Positions 58,199 to 64,000 of a stretch of DNA of 64,000 bases are shown piece by piece. The notes below the pieces were generated by a model that was given only the letters and a program-made list of their open reading frames with translations, did not search any database and was not told the DNA's origin. Every line of letters starts with the position of its first letter. Positions within the stretch are counted from its first letter, which is position 1. Position numbers and translations under genes: made by a program. The stretch comes from QYOJ01 sp043810345 (GTDB taxonomy: Bacteria > Bacteroidota > Bacteroidia > Bacteroidales > FEN-979), in NCBI GenBank assembly GCA_043810345.1, contig JBDROF010000022.1, positions 1-64,000 of the forward strand, written 5' to 3'.

Positions 58199-59839
58199 TT
58201 ATTTCAAGTAAATGAGACGGTTTGTCACCGAAACCCCGTTCACCGTTAACTGTACAAAGTAAACGCCAGGAGTCAGTCCCCGTCCCTGGTTTGCCGTTCC
58301 GAGATCAAAGTTCCCACTATATACTCCCGGTTTCAGCGATTCATTCAGAAATTCTTTTAACAGGGTTCCTGTCAGGTCATAAAGGCCCAAAGTAACATCA
58401 CTTTTATTCGTAATTCGTAATTCGTAATTCGTAATTCCAGTGGAAGGATTTGGAAATAGAGTGAGCCTTCCTCCTGTCCTCCATTCATTGGGTATCGCCT
58501 GTATCGCGGAGAACGCCACTGGCGCTGTCCATATCTGGTAAATGCCTGTCGAGTTATCCATCCACACCGGCCAGAGGGTACTGTCGGTGGAGGTGATATC
58601 GATGTTGTCGCCCTGGTATCCCTGGCCCAGTCCACCGATGGGAGTGGGTCTGAAATTGTGGCCACTGAGCGGGTATTCTATCCAGGTATCACCGCCATCC
58701 GTTGAACGGGCCAGGAAGACTCCGGCTGAATCGCTGGTGGTGTTGCGGTCGTCATAGTAGATGATATTCACCGCTCCGTACTGGTCTACATGCACTGTAG
58801 GGAAGTACTGCTCTTTCCCATTGTCCAACGGATCCTGGTTCACGCGGATGCCGGCCGACCAGGTAAGGCCGCCGTCGGTGGACCGGTTGAGAATGACATC
58901 GGGATCGCTTCCGGCTGGGGGAAGGTCTTTCTGACCGGTAACGATGTAGATCCAGCCGCGTCGCGGTCCATCCGTCAGGTCGACATCCATGTTGGGCAGT
59001 CCGTTCACACGGATGTTATCCTTGTTTGGCAGAATACCAGTAATGCCATTGACGGGAAAAGCGTTTTCGGTGACGTTCCATGCTGCACCTCCTGTGTTGC
59101 TCGATGCAAAGCCTACCAGGATCTCTTTGAAAGGGGTGACAGCGGTAACACCCGCCCAACAGGCATAGATCTCTCCATTGGGGCCCACTGCGAGGTCGCC
59201 CCCAGCGCTTCGATTGGAGGGGTTGTTTACCGCAGCAGGCGCTGTCCAACTCTCTGCCCCATTATCCGTATACGCAAACATCAGCGGGAAAGGAGGGGCA
59301 AATTTCACCCAGGCTGCAAAGGTCCGGCCATGATAAGGGCTGGACGGATTAGCATCCGAGATCGCGGCAGCACGTTCCAGATCATCCGTAGAGATCACCT
59401 TTTGTTCCGACCAGGTAGCACCGTTATCGGTTGAGTAGTGTGAATAGAGTCCTGTAAACGGGGAACGCCCGAGCCGGGTGAGAATAAAGGTGCCTTTTTT
59501 GTCGATGGCAATGCCGGGATCGCCGCCGTGAAAAGCGATGGGCGCCCCGGTGCATGTGTCGTTACCCTGCCAGGATGCACCGCCATCCGTGGTCACATAG
59601 ATCCCTTCACTGATGAAAAAGGGGATGAAGTTGAGCGTATTGCATGAGGAGAAGAGGATATCCTGATCCAGCGGGCTCTTCACGATGAAGACCTCGGTTT
59701 GGTTGATATTGCTGGGGTAGAGCCGGTAGTTGTCTCCAAACCGCAGGAAAACATCTTCGCCGGAACCGGGTTGTGCCGATGCATGCACGAGGGAAAACAC
59801 CAGGATCAGGGCAAAAATGCTAAGGATTCGGGAAGGCAT
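58199..59839 (-). CDS. T9SS-exported sialidase-like (BNR) propeller protein
   Basis: 546 residues: signal peptide (LSIFALILVFSLVHASAQ), then repeats with SxDxGxTW (YVTTDGGASWQGN, YSTDNGATWSEQ, STDGGLTWSAG, RSTDGGDTWIEY) along ~430 residues, as in exo-alpha-sialidases and VPS10/BNR proteins. No complete sialidase active-site set was identified, so catalysis is unproven. A type A sorting domain ends the protein (LTLFPNPSTG, LGLYDLTGTLLKEF, GLTPGVYFVQL, NRLIYLK). After FPNPSTG an ATTCGTA heptamer repeat (58402-58438) is translated as ITNYELRITN. Confidence 0.9.
   Translation of the reverse strand: MPSRILSIFALILVFSLVHASAQPGSGEDVFLRFGDNYRLYPSNINQTEVFIVKSPLDQDILFSSCNTLNFIPFFISEGIYVTTDGGASWQGNDTCTGAPIAFHGGDPGIAIDKKGTFILTRLGRSPFTGLYSHYSTDNGATWSEQKVISTDDLERAAAISDANPSSPYHGRTFAAWVKFAPPFPLMFAYTDNGAESWTAPAAVNNPSNRSAGGDLAVGPNGEIYACWAGVTAVTPFKEILVGFASSNTGGAAWNVTENAFPVNGITGILPNKDNIRVNGLPNMDVDLTDGPRRGWIYIVTGQKDLPPAGSDPDVILNRSTDGGLTWSAGIRVNQDPLDNGKEQYFPTVHVDQYGAVNIIYYDDRNTTSDSAGVFLARSTDGGDTWIEYPLSGHNFRPTPIGGLGQGYQGDNIDITSTDSTLWPVWMDNSTGIYQIWTAPVAFSAIQAIPNEWRTGGRLTLFPNPSTGITNYELRITNKSDVTLGLYDLTGTLLKEFLNESLKPGVYSGNFDLGTANQGRGLTPGVYFVQLTVNGVSVTNRLIYLK
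58402..58438. repeat. Heptamer repeat (ATTCGTA) inside a second T9SS sorting domain
   Basis: Five 7-bp units. On the minus strand they give the NYELRITN-type insertion at the same place of the sorting domain as the ATTCGAA repeat of the neighbouring T9SS gene. Confidence 0.85.
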
Positions 59840-59894
59840 ACGCTTGGCTTCAATAGGATTGAGCAGATCAAAGGTACCAATTCTTCAGCAGCGC

Positions 59895-62045
59895 TCAAAA
59901 CCTGTACCCCAGATTCAGAGACACAAAATAATCCCTTGGTGCGCCGGCTTCATAGAACCGTTTATCCGCTGAATTTGTGTTGGTGAAGCCGACATAGACC
60001 ACGTTGAAGATGTTGTTCACTCCACCGGAGAGCATCAGGTTGAATTTTCCGAACCGCATATCCACTCCCACCAGGCTGTTGAGCAGGTTGTAAGGAGCTG
60101 TTTCGTCGGTGTTGGCGTCATCTACCCAAAGGCCGCTGATCCCCTGGCAGCTCACCTTGGCAAAAAGGTTGAAGTGTCTGCCGAAGGAGTGAGCGTAGGA
60201 GAGCGTCAGGTAAAAATTGTGTGCCGGGACGCTGGGCACGGTGTTACCGGAAAAATCCCGGTCGGTCTGGATGATGTTGCCAAGCGAATCGATCTCGATG
60301 GTTCTGGCATCATATGTTTTATACCTGAAATGTGACCAGGTATAGGAGGCTTCGAAATTGAGGTTCTCCCAGATCTCCACCAATCCTCCCAGTTCAGCCC
60401 CGAGCCGGTGTGTGTTGGCAGCATTTCTGTAGTATACATCCCCCAGCACTTCGAAGGGGACAATTTCATTATCCACCACGATATAAAAACCAGTAGCTTC
60501 GAATAAAACCCGTTTAAACCATTTCGTGTTCCGTTGGTAAAGTTTCCCCTTGATTCCCGCTTCAAAATTTTGCGACTCCTGCGGCTTCAGCTCCTGGTTG
60601 AAGAGAAAAACAGGATCGGGACTGTCGAGTTCGTTGTTGGCCGGACTGTCGAAACTATACCCAAAAGAGGTATAGAACGCCACCAGAGGCAGGATTTTAT
60701 AATTGAGGGCGATCTTCGGCGTAAAGGCATGATACCGTTGGCGGTCGGCACGGGAAGGCAGGGTCTCTTCTTCGAGACGGTAGTTTACGTTGTCGTACCG
60801 TCCCGTAAGAAGGACAAACATCCTGTTGGGGAGGATCTCGAAGTTATCGGAGAGATAAAATCCCTTGTTGGTGATGTTTTCTTCAGTGAGCTGCAGGATC
60901 TGGTCTCCCCGTTCCCCGTTGATGTTATCGTAGTACTCCGTTCGCGCAGGCTGAGCAAAGAGATCGCCACCTATCATGAACTCATTTTTCCTGGCGCCAA
61001 TCCAGTGCCGGTGAATGTATTTCCCGCTGACGCCCAATCCATACCTGTTGATGATCCGGTACTCCCGGGAGGTCCGTTCAAAGTACTTGATCGTGCCGTA
61101 GGCAGTCACCTCCATGTTGTTGTTCAGTTTCCGTCCGAAGGTGGCGTTGTACCTGATCCCGATCCTCCCTTTGGTGGTGATCCGCTTTTCATCGCGGTCA
61201 ACCGAACGCGGATTTGCCTGCAGGGGATCCTGTTCGAACTCGGCCATGGTGAGCGAACCAGGAAGTTTGATCATCCCATCCACGAAATAGCCCAGGATGG
61301 TGAGACGTGTATGGGCTGACGGGGTGGCTTCTGCCACCATGTTGAGGATGTGCCAGTACTCATTGTTATGCACCCTGTACCCATCGTAGTTCTGGTAACT
61401 GTAGGTGGTCAAAAAGCGGTATTTATCCGTTTTCACCGCTGTCTTCAATCCGTTCCGGAACAATCCGAACGAACCCATCTGGTTGAACAGCACCAGGGAG
61501 TGGCGGTTGAATTCTATGTCGTTGATGAAGTTCGCTACCCCGCCGGGTGCGTTAGTGTATAGTGAGGAGGCATTTCCTTTGACGATTTCGATCCGCCCGA
61601 TGGAGTTGAAGTCGATCGCTTCGATCCTTGTCTGGCCGTCGGGTTCCGACTCAGGGATGTCGTCGAGCAGGATACGGATACCCCGGATCCCGGAGTTGGA
61701 GCGGCTTCCGAACCCCCGGATAGAAAAACGGACATCGTGGTTTCCATACCGGGACTGCAGAAAGAGGCCAGGGACAGCCGATAACATATCGCTGGCGCCT
61801 ATCTTCCGGTCGAACTGGTAGTTGGAATAGTTGAGCCGCACCACAGCGTAAGGGATGTTGATGATTCGTTCCGGCACCCGGGTAGCGGTGATCACTACCT
61901 CATTGAGCTCCCGGAAGAGGGTATCTTCTGTTGAGGTCAGCGAATCTGCCAAGGCGATCTGCTGGGTGAAGGCGGGGTTGATTCCCGAAAAGAGAAAAAC
62001 CAGGAAAATGAAAAGAAGCGGATGATGTAGATATGGATATGTCAT
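59895..62045 (-). CDS. TonB-dependent outer-membrane receptor
   Basis: 716 residues from the ATG giving MTYPYLHHPLLFIFLVFLF (signal peptide). The frame is open further upstream to 62267, but the -7 box and the antisense oxidoreductase gene rule that out. A TonB-box-like region (LNEVVITATRVPERI) is followed by the plug (RFSIRGFGSRSNSGIRGIR, PGGVANFIN) and a 22-strand-type barrel ending RDYFVSLNLGYRF. It imports an unidentified ligand, probably a siderophore or cofactor. No SusD partner is adjacent. A TACATTTG box 5 bp before the ATG predicts a leaderless mRNA. Confidence 0.95.
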   Translation of the reverse strand: MTYPYLHHPLLFIFLVFLFSGINPAFTQQIALADSLTSTEDTLFRELNEVVITATRVPERIINIPYAVVRLNYSNYQFDRKIGASDMLSAVPGLFLQSRYGNHDVRFSIRGFGSRSNSGIRGIRILLDDIPESEPDGQTRIEAIDFNSIGRIEIVKGNASSLYTNAPGGVANFINDIEFNRHSLVLFNQMGSFGLFRNGLKTAVKTDKYRFLTTYSYQNYDGYRVHNNEYWHILNMVAEATPSAHTRLTILGYFVDGMIKLPGSLTMAEFEQDPLQANPRSVDRDEKRITTKGRIGIRYNATFGRKLNNNMEVTAYGTIKYFERTSREYRIINRYGLGVSGKYIHRHWIGARKNEFMIGGDLFAQPARTEYYDNINGERGDQILQLTEENITNKGFYLSDNFEILPNRMFVLLTGRYDNVNYRLEEETLPSRADRQRYHAFTPKIALNYKILPLVAFYTSFGYSFDSPANNELDSPDPVFLFNQELKPQESQNFEAGIKGKLYQRNTKWFKRVLFEATGFYIVVDNEIVPFEVLGDVYYRNAANTHRLGAELGGLVEIWENLNFEASYTWSHFRYKTYDARTIEIDSLGNIIQTDRDFSGNTVPSVPAHNFYLTLSYAHSFGRHFNLFAKVSCQGISGLWVDDANTDETAPYNLLNSLVGVDMRFGKFNLMLSGGVNNIFNVVYVGFTNTNSADKRFYEAGAPRDYFVSLNLGYRF

Positions 62046-62050
62046 TGATA

Positions 62051-62058
62051 CAAATGTA
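62051..62058 (-). promoter_or_regulatory. -7 box (TACATTTG), leaderless TonB-receptor gene
   Basis: Exact TAnnTTTG ending 5 bp before the ATG at 62045 on the minus strand. Confidence 0.6.
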
Positions 62059-62080
62059 CGAAGAACTCCTGATATTTTCT

Positions 62081-62088
62081 TACTTTTG
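62081..62088 (+). promoter_or_regulatory. -7 box (TACTTTTG) for the oxidoreductase gene
   Basis: Exact TAnnTTTG 11 bp before ATG 62100, in the 54-bp divergent region with the TonB-receptor promoter. Confidence 0.55.
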
Positions 62089-62099
62089 ATTGATCCTGT

Positions 62100-63629
62100 A
62101 TGGAAATGAATGTCAACATCATCGGGGCTGGGGTGTCGGGGCTGGCTGCTGGTTGCTATCTGCAAATGAGTGGACTCCGCACCAATATTTTTGAACAGAC
62201 TGATCGTTTCGGGGGTCTGTGCACCAGCTGGAAGAGAGGTGAATACACCTTTGAAAGCGGAATTCAATGGCTTTTAGGTTCGGGATCCGCAAATCCTTTT
62301 CACCAGTTGTGGTCCGAGCTACTGGATATGAATTCCATCAATTTTATCACGCATGAAATCCGGATGGACATTGAAGTGAAAGACTCGCACAGCCCAAACG
62401 GAGATAAGATCTTTCATCTCTATACCAATCTTGATAGGCTCAGGAATTATCTTTCCGCCATTTCACCGGAAGATCAACCAATGATCGATAAGCTGATCAG
62501 GTCCATGAGGCAGATGCAATCATTTGAGATCCCGCCTATGATCAAAAAGGTCCCGCAGCTTATGCCTGTGAACCAAAAAATCAAGTATATCCGTTATCTG
62601 CCTTTGCTTTATTTTTTGAATAAAATCAGGAAAGAGACCAATTATTCTTTTGCAGGGAGATTAAAAAGCCCGTTTCTCCGGGAAGCTTTTGAATTACTTT
62701 TTGATGGAGACGAACTTCCGTTGATGATCATCACGATGCCGCTGGCCTATGGAGATCTTGAAGCTGCCGGATATCCCATCGGCGGGGCGAGTAGATTTGT
62801 ACAAAAACTGATGGAGAAATACCTGGCATTGGGAGGCCGCATCCATTTCAAATCGGCCGTGAGCAAAATTATAGTGGAAAACCATCGCGCTTCAGGCCTC
62901 CTGCTTGAAAACGGAGATGAGATTCGGTCAGATCTTGTACTTTCCGCATCCGATTGGCATTTCACTGTCTTTGATGCGCTCGATGGCAGGTATGTCAACA
63001 TTAAAATCCGGAAGTTAGGAAACCAGAAAAGCCTGAAGGTTTATTACTCCCTTGTCCTCGTTTCTCTTGGAATACGGAGGAGTTTCGAAGGCATATCCCA
63101 TTTTCTGAGGTTTCCGGTCGATCAAGAGTTAGTGTCACCGGACGGTAGCGGATATTCCCGTCTTGAATCGCATATTTATAACTATGATCCGACATTGGCG
63201 CCAGAGGGAAAAACAGTAGTTTCAGTAAGTTTTTATACACGTAATGCTGATTACTGGATCCATCTCCGGGAAACAAACAAGCCTAAATACGATGAAGTTA
63301 AAAAGGAATTTGCCGAAGAGGTGATCACCCTCTTGGAAAGGAAGTTCGGAAAAATAAAAGGATTTATTGAGGAGGTGGATGTGGTCACTCCGGCAACATT
63401 ATTCCGTTACACCAATAACTGGAAAGGATCGGCTCAGGGCTGGTTGCCGGGGAAAAACCTCATTTCCCGGTCGCCTGTTGATTTTACCCTGCCTGGGCTG
63501 AAAAATTTTTACTATGCCAGCCACTGGTCTATCCCCGGCGGAGGATTACCTGTCGCTCTCAAGTCGGCAAGAGATGCGGTACAAATCCTATGCCGGGACC
63601 ACGGGCATCGGTTCGGAATGGATGAATAA
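62100..63629 (+). CDS. FAD-dependent oxidoreductase, phytoene desaturase/CrtISO-like
   Basis: 509 residues. The N-terminal dinucleotide site NIIGAGVSGLAAGCYLQMSG is followed by IFEQTDRFGGLCTSW, then substrate-domain residues (GGASRFVQKLMEKYLALGGRI) and the C-terminal FAD motif SIPGGGLPVALKSARDAVQI. This is the CrtI/carotenoid isomerase type of the amine-oxidase superfamily. Enzymes of this type act on carotenoids or other polyenes or lipids, and no other carotenoid gene is here, so the substrate is open. No membrane helix apart from peripheral hydrophobic parts (IRYLPLLYFLN). Confidence 0.88.
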   Translation: MEMNVNIIGAGVSGLAAGCYLQMSGLRTNIFEQTDRFGGLCTSWKRGEYTFESGIQWLLGSGSANPFHQLWSELLDMNSINFITHEIRMDIEVKDSHSPNGDKIFHLYTNLDRLRNYLSAISPEDQPMIDKLIRSMRQMQSFEIPPMIKKVPQLMPVNQKIKYIRYLPLLYFLNKIRKETNYSFAGRLKSPFLREAFELLFDGDELPLMIITMPLAYGDLEAAGYPIGGASRFVQKLMEKYLALGGRIHFKSAVSKIIVENHRASGLLLENGDEIRSDLVLSASDWHFTVFDALDGRYVNIKIRKLGNQKSLKVYYSLVLVSLGIRRSFEGISHFLRFPVDQELVSPDGSGYSRLESHIYNYDPTLAPEGKTVVSVSFYTRNADYWIHLRETNKPKYDEVKKEFAEEVITLLERKFGKIKGFIEEVDVVTPATLFRYTNNWKGSAQGWLPGKNLISRSPVDFTLPGLKNFYYASHWSIPGGGLPVALKSARDAVQILCRDHGHRFGMDE

Positions 63630-63645
63630 CCAGGTACTGGTAAGA

Positions 63646-64000
63646 CTATTTCTTCCCAAAGATCTTGAATCCTACGGAAACAAGGAACATGCCGTTGTGG
63701 GAATCGAAGGTCCAGTTCTGCGCATCCTGGATCATCTTATTCAGTCCGTATTTATACCGAATGTTGAATGCAAGGAAAAGCACGTCGATCCCGGTTCCTC
63801 CCTCAATGTACCAGTTGGTATTCTTAATATCGGCCGTGGTGATGGGGCCTACCACAGAATTAATCTCCTTTATTTTTTTGTTGACGATAAAAGATACTGC
63901 GGGTCCGAGTTCAATCCGCCAGGTAAGAGCATCCGAATGAATGATCTTGAATCCGAGTAATACCGGTATATCCAGGGTGCCAATGGTGATCTTTTGCTTC
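63646..64000 (-). CDS. Outer-membrane beta-barrel protein (PorT-like), C-terminal part
   Basis: The frame enters from the right edge, so the 5' end is missing. About 117 residues can be read: TLDIPVLLGFKIIHSD, WRIELGPAVSFIV, WYIEGGTGIDVLFLAFNIRY, GMFLVSVGFKIFGKK, with alternating hydrophobic strands and a final Phe-rich strand. This resembles OMP_b-brl_2/PorT-like barrels of Bacteroidetes. The part upstream of 63855 is coding although no ATG begins there. It converges on the oxidoreductase gene with 16 bp between. Confidence 0.75.
   Translation of the reverse strand, partial: KQKITIGTLDIPVLLGFKIIHSDALTWRIELGPAVSFIVNKKIKEINSVVGPITTADIKNTNWYIEGGTGIDVLFLAFNIRYKYGLNKMIQDAQNWTFDSHNGMFLVSVGFKIFGKK

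Overview
The window comes from the chromosome of a Bacteroidota (Bacteroidetes) bacterium. The evidence is three secreted proteins with type IX secretion (T9SS) sorting domains, a SusC/FecA-like TonB receptor, DUF349 and PorT-like proteins, very few Shine-Dalgarno sequences, and many copies of the Bacteroidetes -7 promoter box TAnnTTTG. Genes for GMP synthase, chorismate synthase, GcvT and a tRNA-Phe show that this is ordinary chromosome and not a plasmid or phage.

Layout. 1-4.6 kb: 3' end of a type III restriction (Res) gene, two glycosyltransferases and a double-domain universal stress protein, all +. 4.6-15.4 kb: a long minus-strand run gcvT - three uncharacterised envelope proteins - leucine-rich-repeat protein - M23 peptidase - guaA - LysM/periplasmic-binding protein. 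15.5-17.4 kb: a WbpM/CapD-type sugar-nucleotide dehydratase, followed by a probable miaA tail remnant. 17.5-29.4 kb: tricorn-type S41 protease, patatin/outer-membrane barrel protein, DUF349 protein, aroC, a T9SS cargo protein and an agmatine-deiminase-family enzyme. 29.6-33.3 kb: tRNA-Phe, a polytopic membrane protein, and a conspicuously AT-rich pair (GT2 glycosyltransferase and methyltransferase). 33.3-43.3 kb: the most unusual locus, described below. 43.5-49.4 kb: small membrane and lipoproteins, a one-haem cytochrome c and a Na+:alanine symporter. 49.5-53.1 kb: a pseudogene cluster in which an RND efflux operon (adaptor, permease, TolC) and an ORF6N gene are decaying by internal deletions. 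53.2-64 kb: LETM1-like protein, AsmA-like protein, two T9SS proteins, a TonB receptor, a CrtI-like oxidoreductase and a partial outer-membrane barrel protein.

Candidate undescribed system (33.3-43.3 kb, minus strand). One unit encodes a PstS-like binding protein fused through a membrane helix to a GcvH-like domain, a HybA-like Tat-exported four-cluster ferredoxin, a HybB/NrfD-like quinone-interacting membrane protein, and a second membrane-anchored GcvH-like protein. It ends at a hairpin terminator. The next unit encodes two paralogous histidine kinases whose periplasmic domains carry haem-c motifs (CxxCH and CxxxxCH), an NtrC-type sigma-54 activator with an intact GAFTGA motif, and an archaemetzincin protease. 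A -24/-12-like element lies about 30 bp before the first gene of the electron-transfer unit, with dyad elements roughly 100-200 bp further upstream. This suggests a haem-sensing two-component system that switches on an orphan HybAB-type redox module built around GcvH-like domains. Both GcvH-like domains have the lipoyl-lysine position replaced by Gly, with a conserved Lys one residue later. No hydrogenase or molybdopterin catalytic subunit is encoded nearby.

A second theme is a swarm of short tandem repeats, mostly of 7-bp period and of unrelated sequence from block to block. They sit between genes and also run in frame into genes: they supply stop codons, signal-peptide residues, and extra residues at the same position of two T9SS sorting domains.
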